Shown: positions 51,483-59,728 of the stretch, piece by piece
How positions within the stretch are numbered: the first letter of the stretch is position 1
Layout: each line of letters starts with the position of its first letter
Source: Streptomyces sp. YIM 130001
GTDB taxonomy: Bacteria > Actinomycetota > Actinomycetes > Streptomycetales > Streptomycetaceae
Length of the DNA: 64,000 bases
NCBI RefSeq assembly: GCF_003574445.1
Contig: NZ_KZ984557.1
Location: 118,647 to 182,646 of the forward strand
Direction of reading: 5' to 3'
The notes under the pieces: model-generated
Databases searched by the model: none
Told to the model about the DNA's origin: nothing
Seen by the model: only the letters and a program-made list of their open reading frames with translations
Position numbers and translations under genes: made by a program

Positions 51483-53186
51483 TCACCCCTGCTCGCGTCG
51501 TACCGCCCCCGCGAGGATGCGGCGTTCCACGGCCTCGTACTGGCGGCGCTGTGCGGTGCGGCGCACGCGCGGGCTGAGGACCGTGCCGAGCCAGCCGAGC
51601 AGGAAGCCCAGTGGGATGGACACGATGCCGGTCGTGGTGAACGGGAACCAGTTGAAGTCCATGCCGGGGAAGGCCGATCCGGGCGACCCGGACACCAGAT
51701 TGGTGCCGGTCATCAGCACGATCGAACCGGTCGTGCCGCCGATCAGTGTGCACAGCAGCCCGGCCCGGGTGAACCGGCGCCAGAACAGCCCGTAGACCAG
51801 AGCCGGTGCCAGGGCGGAGGCGCCGAGGGAGAACGACAGGACGACCAGCGGCTGCAGTGTGCGGTGCTGCGCGAAGGTGGCGAGCACGATGGTCGGCACG
51901 CCGATCGCCAGCGCGGAGACCCGGGCCAGCGTCATCTCGGTGCGGGCGGAGATCCGCTTCCCGCGGTGCGCGAAGACGTCGTGGGCGAGGGAGTTGGCGC
52001 AGGCCAGGATCATTCCGGCCACCGAGGCGAGGACGGTCAGGAAGATCGTGGTGGCCATCGCCGTGAACACCAGGGCCTCGACGGTGGTCACGTCCGGGCC
52101 GAGAGCGCCCTGGGTGCCGAGCAGCAGCGCCGTGTTGCCCTGCGGATCGGAGCCCGCGATCAACTCCCGCCCCACCAGCGCCGATGCGCCGAATCCGATG
52201 ACGGCGATCAGCAGAATGAACACCACGACCGCCGACACCGCCCACGACATCGAACGGCGCACCTCGGTGGCGCTGCGCGAGGCGTACATCCGCATGGTGA
52301 CGTGCGGCAGGCAGGCGCCGCCGAGGACCACGGTCAGCTCGGAGGAGATCATGTCGATCCGCGGGCTCCAGCTGTCGGTGAACTGCAGGCCGGAGCGCAG
52401 ATACGCCGGTCCGGCGCCGCTGCCCTTCTCGGCGGCCGCCACCAGCTCTCCCGGACTCCAGCCGAACCGGCTCATCACCAGGCCCGCCACCACCGCACCC
52501 GAGCCGAGCAGCATCACCATCTTGACCAGCTGGATCAGGGCGGTGCCCTTCATCCCGCCGATCGCCGCGTAGCTGATCATCAGGACGCCGAGGCCGACGA
52601 TGCAGCCGGTCTTCAGGCCCGCGTTGTCGAAGCCGAGGACGAACGCCACCAGGTCGCCCGCGCCCGCGAGTTGGACCAGCATCATGGGGAGCAGTGCGGC
52701 GATGGTGGCGCCGCAGACCGCGATGCGCACCGAACGGCCGGGCAGGCGGCGGCCGATCGCGTCGCCCATGGTGAACCGGCCCGCGTTGCGCAGGGGTTCG
52801 GCGAGCAGGAACATCAAGAGGACGAGGGAGAGGCCGGTGCTCAGAGCGAGCACCACCCCGTCGTATCCGGTGAGCGCGATGACGCCGACGGTGCCGAGCA
52901 CGGTGGCGGCCGAGATGTAGTCACCGGCGATCGCCAGGCCGCCGCGGAACGGCGAGAGGCCCCGGTACCCGGTGTAGAACTCGTCGAGTTCGTCGAGTTC
53001 GTCGCGGTTGTGGCGGTCGGGGCCGGTCAGCACGCAGAGCAGCAGCGTGATCGTGGCGACGGCGGTGAAGGCGACCAGGGACATGGTCTGTGCGGTCGGG
53101 CCGAACTCGGCGAGGGCAAGCGGGGTGTCGTCGCCCGGAGGCAGGGACCGTGCCGTGGTTGCGGACGGCTGTGCGGTCAGGTTCAC
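51483..53186 (-). CDS. Sodium:solute symporter, ActP-like (acetate/monocarboxylate type)
   Basis: A 567-residue symporter with about 13-14 helices. FYTGYRGLSPFRGGLAIAGDYISAATVLGTVGVIAL and the later YAAIGGMKGTALIQLVKMVML are typical of the acetate permease ActP branch of the SSS family. It probably imports acetate or similar monocarboxylates with sodium. GTG at 53186 overlaps the stop of the DUF485 gene (GTGA), the standard DUF485-actP pairing. Distinct from the sugar-type symporter at 24145. Confidence 0.85.
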   Translation of the reverse strand: MNLTAQPSATTARSLPPGDDTPLALAEFGPTAQTMSLVAFTAVATITLLLCVLTGPDRHNRDELDELDEFYTGYRGLSPFRGGLAIAGDYISAATVLGTVGVIALTGYDGVVLALSTGLSLVLLMFLLAEPLRNAGRFTMGDAIGRRLPGRSVRIAVCGATIAALLPMMLVQLAGAGDLVAFVLGFDNAGLKTGCIVGLGVLMISYAAIGGMKGTALIQLVKMVMLLGSGAVVAGLVMSRFGWSPGELVAAAEKGSGAGPAYLRSGLQFTDSWSPRIDMISSELTVVLGGACLPHVTMRMYASRSATEVRRSMSWAVSAVVVFILLIAVIGFGASALVGRELIAGSDPQGNTALLLGTQGALGPDVTTVEALVFTAMATTIFLTVLASVAGMILACANSLAHDVFAHRGKRISARTEMTLARVSALAIGVPTIVLATFAQHRTLQPLVVLSFSLGASALAPALVYGLFWRRFTRAGLLCTLIGGTTGSIVLMTGTNLVSGSPGSAFPGMDFNWFPFTTTGIVSIPLGFLLGWLGTVLSPRVRRTAQRRQYEAVERRILAGAVRREQG

Positions 53187-53653
53187 GGGGCGTCCTCCGC
53201 CTCGGCTGCCGCCTGGCGGCGCAGTCGGCGGGCGAGCGGGTCGACGCGGCCGCGGGCGTACGCCTCGTACACGAGCAGGGCCAGGCAGGTCACCGGGAGC
53301 TGCCAGAACATCAGGAGCAGTCCGGCGCTCATGCCGCCGAGCCAGGTGCGGGTCATCAGGGACGGTGCGTACGCGGACAGGACGAGGAAGAGCGTGAAGT
53401 AGCCGAGCGCGGTGAGGGTGGCGACGCGGCGCAGTCTGCGGTACGCGGTGCGCAGCAGCCGTAGGTCGCTGTGCTGCCCGGGCGGCGGTGTGGCCCGCCG
53501 GTGCGGGCGGGGCGGCGCGGGTGGTGGCGGGGGCTGCCAGGGGAAGGTGAGCCGGCCGTCGGACGGCGGGTTGGAGTAGGACGCGGGGCCGGAGTGGGGG
53601 GTGGTTCCCGGGTGGGGGCCGGGGTGGGGTGGTACGCCGTGCAGGTCGGACAT
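53183..53653 (-). CDS. DUF485 domain protein, symporter partner
   Basis: A 156-residue protein. Residues 1-60 are Pro/His-rich (HPGPHPGTTPHSGP). Two hydrophobic helices follow (about 80-98, TLTALGYFTLFLVLSAYA, and 106-128, GMSAGLLLMFWQLPVTCLALLVYEAY), as in DUF485 proteins coupled to ActP-type symporters. ATG with AAGGAG upstream. The following symporter start overlaps its stop. A 7-bp hairpin with TTCG/CGAA loop lies 22 bp upstream of the ATG (53675-53692). Confidence 0.85.
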   Translation of the reverse strand: MSDLHGVPPHPGPHPGTTPHSGPASYSNPPSDGRLTFPWQPPPPPAPPRPHRRATPPPGQHSDLRLLRTAYRRLRRVATLTALGYFTLFLVLSAYAPSLMTRTWLGGMSAGLLLMFWQLPVTCLALLVYEAYARGRVDPLARRLRRQAAAEAEDAP

Positions 53654-53674
53654 GGCGGACTCCTTGCGCGGCTC

Positions 53675-53692
53675 GGTCCCCTTCGGGGGACC
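53675..53692 (-). terminator. Stable tetraloop hairpin before the DUF485 gene
   Basis: GGTCCCC/GGGGACC with a 4-nt loop (TTCG on +, CGAA on -). It lies downstream of the exporter gene at 53895 and just upstream of the DUF485 gene, so it may terminate the former or sit in the leader of the latter. The rest of 53654-53894 shows no gene. Confidence 0.5.
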
Positions 53693-53894
53693 ACAGGGAG
53701 GAGCCCGGTACGTTACTCGCCGGTGTAGGCGGAGTGCGGCGTTTCCGGCGAACTGGTCAGGAAGGGGACAGGCGGCGGTGCGGTGGTCTCCGCGGCCGGT
53801 GAGCGCCCTGCCCGTACGCCTGTGCCGGCCGGACGGCGCACGGCAGGTGCGGCCGGTACGGCGGTGGTTGACGCCCGGCGGGCGGTGGCCCGCA

Positions 53895-55499
53895 TCAGTC
53901 GATGCGCCGTTGGTCCGGGTGCGGTCGGTCGGGTGGTGAGGGGGTGGGGGACGGGGCCCCGGAGCCGCCCTTGTCCGGTGCCGGGCCGGCTGCCCCGGCC
54001 GGTTCTGCGGCCGGTTCTGTGGCCGGGGAGTCCTGGGTGAGCACCGGAAAGCGGCGGGGCGCGACCACGAGCAGGACCAGGAAGGCGACCGCTGCCGCGC
54101 CCGCCGCCCACAGGAAGACCGAGTCGACGGCCGCGTCCACGGCCCGGCGCACCCCGTCGTCGGAGGGTGCGTTCGCCACCGAGTCCAGGTCGGCGGCGGT
54201 GCCGAGGCGGCCGGCGATCACCGAGTTGGCGACCGCGCCGAGCAGGGCCGCGCCGATGGTCTGGCCTATCTGCCGGTTGAACAGTACGGATGCGGTCGCC
54301 GTGCCGCGCTCGGCCCAGCCCACCGTGGACTGCACCCCCACGATCAGGGGGAGTTGGAAGAGCCCGAGCGACGCCCCGAGCAGCAGCATCAGCAGGGCGG
54401 GCTGCCAGGGAGAACCCGGGTAGGGCAGGACCTGGAAGGCGAGCAGGACGAGGAAGGCCGCACCGATGCCCGTCATCGCGGTGCGGCGGAAGCCGATCCG
54501 GGTGTAGACGTGCTGGCTGAGCGCCGCCGAGACGGGCCAGCTCAGCGTCATCACCGACATCACGAACCCGGCTTCCATCGGCTCGAGCCGGAGCACGGTC
54601 TGCGCGTACGTCGGCAGGAACACGGTGGGTGCCACCATCAGCAGGCCGAGCGCCCCGAGCGACAGGTTGACCGCCGCGATCGTGCGCCGCCGCCACACCC
54701 AGCCGGGCAACACCGGTTCGGTGGCCCGCCGTTCGATCACGACGACGGCCGCGGCGAGCAGCAGGCCCGAGCCGAAGAGGACGACCGACGGCCTGGACAG
54801 CCACGGCCAGGCGACTCCGCCCTGGACGAGTGCGGTGAGCAGGACCCCGCCGCAGGCGAAGACGGCTGCCGCGCCCGCCCAGTCGGTACGCGCGCGTGCG
54901 TCGCGTTCCCGGGCCGGTTCGTGCAGATGGCGCACGATCAGCCAGAGCGCGACCGCGCCGACCGGCAGATTGATCAGGAAGATCCAACGCCAGTCTGCGT
55001 ACCCCGCGAGCAGACCGCCGACCGCCGGTCCCGCGACGGACGACAGGGCCCACACCGTGGACAACTTGGCCTGGATCTTGGGGCGTTCCTTCAACGGGTA
55101 CAGGTCCGCGGCCAGCGTCTGCACCGTGCCCTGGATGGCGCCGCCGCCCAGGCCCTGGACGATACGGAAGGCGATCAGGGCCGTCATGTCCCAGGCGAGC
55201 GCACACAGCAGGGAGCCCAGCAGGAACAGGGCGCTGCCCGCGATCAGTACGGGCTTGCGGCCGAAGGTGTCGGAGAGCCTGCCGTACACCGGCAGCGTGA
55301 CCGTGACGGCCAGCAGATAGCCGGAGAACAGCCACGAGAAGACCGAGAAGCCGCCCAGATCGCCGACGATCTGCGGGACGGCCGTCGAGACGATCGTCGA
55401 GTCGAGCGCCGCCAGCGCCATCGACAGCATCAGGGCCGCCACGACGGCACCCCGTCTGCGGGTCGGCTGCCGGTCACGGGCGGACTGACTGGCAGTCAC
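53895..55499 (-). CDS. MFS multidrug exporter (DHA2/EmrB-QacA type)
   Basis: A 534-residue exporter with about 14 helices. The first helix is followed by LAALDSTIVSTAVPQIVGDLGG, the DHA2 motif, then the motif A region GRLSDTFGRKPVL and motif C-like GPAVGGLLAGYADWRWIFLINLP. It exports drugs or own metabolites with proton antiport. The C-terminal 50 residues are a Pro/Ala-rich cytoplasmic tail (VLTQDSPATEPAAEPAG). GTG at 55499 has AAAGGG upstream. It diverges from the ABC transporter operon. The ORF at 53713-55335 in another frame is a shadow. Confidence 0.88.
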   Translation of the reverse strand: MTASQSARDRQPTRRRGAVVAALMLSMALAALDSTIVSTAVPQIVGDLGGFSVFSWLFSGYLLAVTVTLPVYGRLSDTFGRKPVLIAGSALFLLGSLLCALAWDMTALIAFRIVQGLGGGAIQGTVQTLAADLYPLKERPKIQAKLSTVWALSSVAGPAVGGLLAGYADWRWIFLINLPVGAVALWLIVRHLHEPARERDARARTDWAGAAAVFACGGVLLTALVQGGVAWPWLSRPSVVLFGSGLLLAAAVVVIERRATEPVLPGWVWRRRTIAAVNLSLGALGLLMVAPTVFLPTYAQTVLRLEPMEAGFVMSVMTLSWPVSAALSQHVYTRIGFRRTAMTGIGAAFLVLLAFQVLPYPGSPWQPALLMLLLGASLGLFQLPLIVGVQSTVGWAERGTATASVLFNRQIGQTIGAALLGAVANSVIAGRLGTAADLDSVANAPSDDGVRRAVDAAVDSVFLWAAGAAAVAFLVLLVVAPRRFPVLTQDSPATEPAAEPAGAAGPAPDKGGSGAPSPTPSPPDRPHPDQRRID

Positions 55500-56046
55500 C
55501 GTAAGTCCCTTTCCCCCTGCACCTATTGGTCCGGGGACACCTTCTCACCCGGGCGGGACGCGCCGGGAGGGTGGAGCGTCCCTGAGGAACCCTCCACCGA
55601 CGGGTTGAGGACCCCTAGGGGTTCCTCCGTACATCGGCCAGGGGAAGGCTCGTACCGCTGGAGGACGAGGCGGGGCAGGGGTGTTGCCTAGCCTGGTCGT
55701 GGCGCGACGGTGCGGGGCCCGCACGACGGTGCGGGGGCCGTGGCGGTCGCCCTGCGGGACTCAGCAGCGCTGGGGTGGGGTTTTCCCCAGCTGAAGAGTG
55801 TGCTGCGCACCAGGGCGTCGGGGCTCGCCGATCAGCACACTGGATACAGACGCGAGAACCACGCCGCACCGTGCGGCCGCTGGGGGGGCGGCCGCACCAC
55901 GACTTCGTACGACCAGCAGTTCCCGAAGATCCCGCTTCTGCACCACGAAGCGCATCACCACTCCCGACGATGCAGCGGATCACGACTCCCACACCGCGAG
56001 TTCGCGATGAACTCCGCACCGACCACACCGATATAGGAGACATACC
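55500..56046. promoter_or_regulatory. Long divergent leader/control region before the MacB-like ABC operon
   Basis: A 547-bp region with no gene but much symmetry: a perfect 12-bp palindrome ACCCCTAGGGGT at 55611-55622; a GCTGGGG/CCCCAGC hairpin (55769-55791); a 9-bp inverted repeat AGTGTGCTG/CAGCACACT with 27-bp spacing (55797-55841); and a GTGCGGCCG/CGGCCGCAC hairpin with a G-rich loop (55871-55897). The last ends 150 nt before the ABC gene. Operators for the exporter and the ABC genes or a structured leader are both possible. Confidence 0.5.
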
Positions 56047-56835
56047 GTGACAACGGCTGTAACCATTCCCAGGCACGGGGGCACTGGAGGACGTACGGCT
56101 GTCGCGGCACGAGCGCGCCAGGTCCTCAAGGCCTACGGCTCCGGGGAGACCCGGGTCGTCGCGCTCGACCACGTCGATGTGGACATCGCCCGCGGCCAGT
56201 TCACCGCGATCATGGGCCCCTCGGGCTCCGGCAAATCCACGCTGATGCACTGCCTGGCCGGACTCGACAGCGTGACGAGCGGGCAGATCTTCCTGGACGA
56301 CACGGAGATCACCCGGCTCAAGGACAAGAAGCTCACCCAGCTGCGCCGGGACCGCATCGGTTTCATCTTCCAGGCGTACAACCTGCTGCCCACGCTCAAC
56401 GCCATCGAGAACATCACGCTCCCGCTGGACATCGCCGGCCGCAAGCCCGACCGGGCCTGGCTGGACCGCGTCGTGGAGACCGTCGGCCTCGCCGGGCGGC
56501 TCAAGCACCGGCCCACGCAGCTCTCCGGCGGACAGCAGCAGCGCGTCGCGGTCGCCCGCGCCCTCGCCGCCCGACCCGAGATCATCTTCGGCGACGAACC
56601 GACGGGGAACCTGGACTCCCGGGCCGGCGCCGAGGTCCTGAGCTTCCTGCGCCGCTCCGTCGACGAGCTCGGCCAGACCATCGTCACCGTCACGCACGAC
56701 CCGGTCGCCGCGGCCTACGCGGACCGCGTCCTGTACCTCGCGGACGGGCACATCGTCGACGAGATGCACCACCCGACGGCCGAGCAGGTCCTCGACCGCA
56801 TGAAGGACTTCGACGCCAGGGGGCGTACGTCGTGA
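56047..56835 (+). CDS. ABC transporter ATP-binding protein, MacB/LolD type
   Basis: A 262-residue ATPase. Walker A MGPSGSGKST, Q-loop FIFQAYNLLPTLN, signature LSGGQQQRVAVARAL, Walker B IIFGDEPTGNLDS and H-loop VTVTHD, the exact pattern of the MacB/LolD/FtsE branch. It powers a mechanotransmission or lipid/peptide export complex with the FtsX-like permease downstream. GTG at 56047 follows AGGAG. The permease start overlaps its stop (GTGA). The long structured region upstream suggests tight control. Confidence 0.9.
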   Translation: MTTAVTIPRHGGTGGRTAVAARARQVLKAYGSGETRVVALDHVDVDIARGQFTAIMGPSGSGKSTLMHCLAGLDSVTSGQIFLDDTEITRLKDKKLTQLRRDRIGFIFQAYNLLPTLNAIENITLPLDIAGRKPDRAWLDRVVETVGLAGRLKHRPTQLSGGQQQRVAVARALAARPEIIFGDEPTGNLDSRAGAEVLSFLRRSVDELGQTIVTVTHDPVAAAYADRVLYLADGHIVDEMHHPTAEQVLDRMKDFDARGRTS

Positions 56836-59411
56836 CCGTCCTCAAGAGCTCGATGCGCAACTTCTTCGCGCACAAGGGCCGTATGGCGCTCTCCACCGTG
56901 GCCGTACTCCTGTCCGTGGCGTTCGTGTGCGGCACGCTCGTCTTCACGGACACCATGAACACGACGTTCGACAAGCTCTTCGCCGCCACCTCGGCCGACG
57001 TCACGGTCAGCCCCGAGAAGGCCAAGGGCGCCGAGGACGCCACCCGCAGCGGCAAGCCCGAATCGCTCCCTGCCGGCGCCCTGCAGCAGGTGCGTACGGC
57101 GGACGGCGTGAAGTCCGCCGAGGGCGCCGTCTCCAGCATGAGCGTCACGGTCGTCGACGCCGACAACAAGAACGTGGGCGCGACCAGCGGCGCCCCCACC
57201 ATCGCGGGCAACTGGACGCGGAACGACCTGCGTTCGATGAAGGTCACCTCCGGCCACCCGCCGCGCGGCCCCACCGAGGTCATGGTCGACGCCGACACCG
57301 CCGACAAACACCACCTGAAGATCGGTGACGAGCTGCGCACCATCGCCGTCACCGGCGACTTCAAGGCCAGGATCTCCGGTATCGCCTCGTTCAAGGTGAC
57401 CAACCCGGGCGCCGCGGTCGTCTTCTTCGACACTCCCACCGCTCAGCGCCAACTCCTCGACCACGCCGACACGTTCACCCATCTCAACGTCACCGCGGCC
57501 CCGGGCGCCAGCGACACGGCAGTCAAGCAGGCCGTCGCCGCAGAGCTGGGCGGCAGTTACAAGCTGCAGACGCAGGCGGAGGCCGCCGAGGCGAACCAGG
57601 ACGAGATGGGCTCGTTCCTGGACGTCATGAAGTACGCGATGCTCGGCTTCGCGGGCATCGCCCTCCTCGTCGGCATCTTCCTGATCATCAACACCTTCTC
57701 GATGCTGGTCGCCCAGCGCACCCGCGAGATCGGCCTGATGCGGGCCATCGGCTCCTCACGCAAGCAGGTCAACCGCTCCGTCCTGATCGAGGCCCTGATG
57801 CTCGGCGTCGTCGGTTCCGTGGCGGGCGTCGCCGCCGGGGTCGGCCTCGCCGTCGGCCTGATGAAGCTCATGGGCTCGATGGGCATGAAGCTCTCCACGG
57901 ACGACCTCACGGTCGCCTGGACCACCCCGGTCATCGGCCTGGTGCTCGGCATCGTCGTCACCGTCCTCGCCGCCTACCTGCCCGCCCGCCGGGCCGGCAA
58001 GGTGTCGCCGATGGCCGCGCTGCGGGACGCGGGCACCCCCGCGGACACCAAGTCCGGAGTCGTGCGGGCCGTCCTCGGCACGCTGCTCACCGGTGCCGGT
58101 GTCGCCGGGCTCTACCTCGCCGCGCAGGCCGACAAGGCGAGCGAGGGCTCGCTGTTCCTCGGCGGCGGTGTCGTCCTCAGCCTCCTCGGCTTCATCGTCG
58201 TCGGGCCCGTCCTGGCCTCGGGCGTGGTCCGGGTCCTGAGCGCCGTGGTGCTGCGGATCTTCGGCCCGGTGGGACGTATGGCCGAGCGCAACGCCCTGCG
58301 TAACCCGCGGCGCACCGGTGCCACCGGCGCCGCCCTGATGATCGGCCTCGCCCTGGTGGCCTGCCTTTCGGTGGTCGGCTCGTCGATGGTGGCCTCGGCG
58401 ACCGACGAACTCGACAAATCCGTCGGTGCCGACTTCATCGTGCAGTCCGGCGGGGACGGCGGGCGGCCGATCGTGCCCGGCGCCCAGCAGGCGATGAAGG
58501 ACAGCCCTCACCTCGACCACGTCACCGAGTACAAGGCGGTCGAGGCCAAGGTGACCACGCCGGACGGCAGGACCACGTCGGAGGACCTGACGGCCGCCGA
58601 TCCGAGCTACGCCGAGGACGTCCGCCGCGAGACCGTCTCGGGCGAACTCTCCGCGGCCTACGGCAAGAACGCCATGTCGGTCGGCGACACCTACGCCGAG
58701 CGGCACGGACTGAAGACCGGCGACGAACTGACCGTCGACTTCGCCGCCGGCCGCACCGCCACCCTGGAGATCGCCGCCATCACCTCGGACGACGTGTCGA
58801 TCGACAAGGGCGCGATGTATGTGAACATCGCGACGGCCGCGCGGTACATCCCGGCGGACCGCATGCCGGCCGACATGATCATGTTCGCCAAGGCCGCCGA
58901 CGGCAAGACCGACCAGGCCTACAGCGCCCTGAAGAAGTCCCTTGCCGACTACCCGCAGTACACGGTCCGCGACCAGACCGACTTCAAGGAGAACCTGCAG
59001 GACCAGATCGGCCAGCTCCTGAACATCGTGTACGGACTGCTCGCCCTCGCGATCATCGTCGCCGTGCTCGGGGTGGTGAACACCCTGGCGCTCTCCGTGG
59101 TCGAGCGGACGAGGGAGATCGGCCTGATGCGGTCCATCGGCCTCTCCCGGCGCCAGCTGCGGCGCATGATCCGGCTCGAGTCGGTGGTCATCGCCCTCTT
59201 CGGAGCGCTGCTCGGCCTCGGGCTCGGCATGGGCTGGGGTGCGACGGCGCAGCGGCTGCTCGCACTCGAGGGGCTCGAAGTCCTCGAGATCCCCTGGCCG
59301 ACGATCGCGGCGGTCTTCGTCGGGTCCGCCTTCGTGGGGCTGTTCGCGGCGCTGGTGCCGGCGTTCCGGGCGGGCCGGATGAACGTCCTGAACGCGATCG
59401 CGACGGACTGA
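56832..59411 (+). CDS. ABC transporter permease with two FtsX-like domains
   Basis: An 859-residue permease. Helix 1 (about 16-36, MALSTVAVLLSVAFVCGTLVF) precedes a large extracytoplasmic MacB-like periplasmic core (about 45-255). An FtsX domain of three helices follows (about 265-395, AMLGFAGIALLVGIFLIIN, QRTREIGLMRAIG). A second helix, core and FtsX set follows (about 485-855, ERTREIGLMRSIGLSRRQL). The paired REIGLMR motifs are diagnostic. It may export antimicrobial peptides or lipids, or transmit signals to wall hydrolases; the substrate is unknown. It starts with GTG overlapping the ATPase gene. Confidence 0.9.
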   Translation: MTVLKSSMRNFFAHKGRMALSTVAVLLSVAFVCGTLVFTDTMNTTFDKLFAATSADVTVSPEKAKGAEDATRSGKPESLPAGALQQVRTADGVKSAEGAVSSMSVTVVDADNKNVGATSGAPTIAGNWTRNDLRSMKVTSGHPPRGPTEVMVDADTADKHHLKIGDELRTIAVTGDFKARISGIASFKVTNPGAAVVFFDTPTAQRQLLDHADTFTHLNVTAAPGASDTAVKQAVAAELGGSYKLQTQAEAAEANQDEMGSFLDVMKYAMLGFAGIALLVGIFLIINTFSMLVAQRTREIGLMRAIGSSRKQVNRSVLIEALMLGVVGSVAGVAAGVGLAVGLMKLMGSMGMKLSTDDLTVAWTTPVIGLVLGIVVTVLAAYLPARRAGKVSPMAALRDAGTPADTKSGVVRAVLGTLLTGAGVAGLYLAAQADKASEGSLFLGGGVVLSLLGFIVVGPVLASGVVRVLSAVVLRIFGPVGRMAERNALRNPRRTGATGAALMIGLALVACLSVVGSSMVASATDELDKSVGADFIVQSGGDGGRPIVPGAQQAMKDSPHLDHVTEYKAVEAKVTTPDGRTTSEDLTAADPSYAEDVRRETVSGELSAAYGKNAMSVGDTYAERHGLKTGDELTVDFAAGRTATLEIAAITSDDVSIDKGAMYVNIATAARYIPADRMPADMIMFAKAADGKTDQAYSALKKSLADYPQYTVRDQTDFKENLQDQIGQLLNIVYGLLALAIIVAVLGVVNTLALSVVERTREIGLMRSIGLSRRQLRRMIRLESVVIALFGALLGLGLGMGWGATAQRLLALEGLEVLEIPWPTIAAVFVGSAFVGLFAALVPAFRAGRMNVLNAIATD

Positions 59412-59728
59412 GACCGCGAGGATCCGTCGGGCCGGCCCGGCCCGACGGATCAACGGGCCAACGGGGGAACGGGGCGCGAGGGGCGCGCCCCAGGGGGACG
59501 GTACGGGCCCCGGCGGCAGAACCGCCGGGGCCCGTACCCGTACCCGCGGAGGGCGCTGTCCCGCGGCGGCCCGGGAGCGCCGGGCCCCGGTGCCCCGAGG
59601 CGGGCCCGCTCCGGCGTCGGCGGCGCGCGCTGTCACACCATCGACGTACTCTGGAGACCCCGGCCCGTTCGACGTGTCGGGCCGTTTGCGTTGTCACGTC
59701 ATCCGCTACCCCGGACGGAAAAGCCTTC
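59412..59728. other. Intergenic region before mfd
   Basis: A 317-bp gap containing the terminator at 59500-59538. TACTCT at 59647-59652 could be a -10 for mfd, but there is no good -35. GGAAAAG near the ATG is a weak ribosome-binding site. No gene is seen. Confidence 0.4.
59500..59538 (+). terminator. Strong terminator of the ABC operon
   Basis: A perfect 17-bp stem, GGTACGGGCCCC and mirrored GGGGCCCGTACC with the inner CGGCGG/CCGCCG, and a CAGAA loop. It lies 89 bp after the permease stop. Confidence 0.85.

Noticed and set aside
53713..55335. 540-codon ORF on - overlapping the exporter
   Set aside because: It lies in another frame of the MFS gene; the frame with 14 helices and motif A is the real one.
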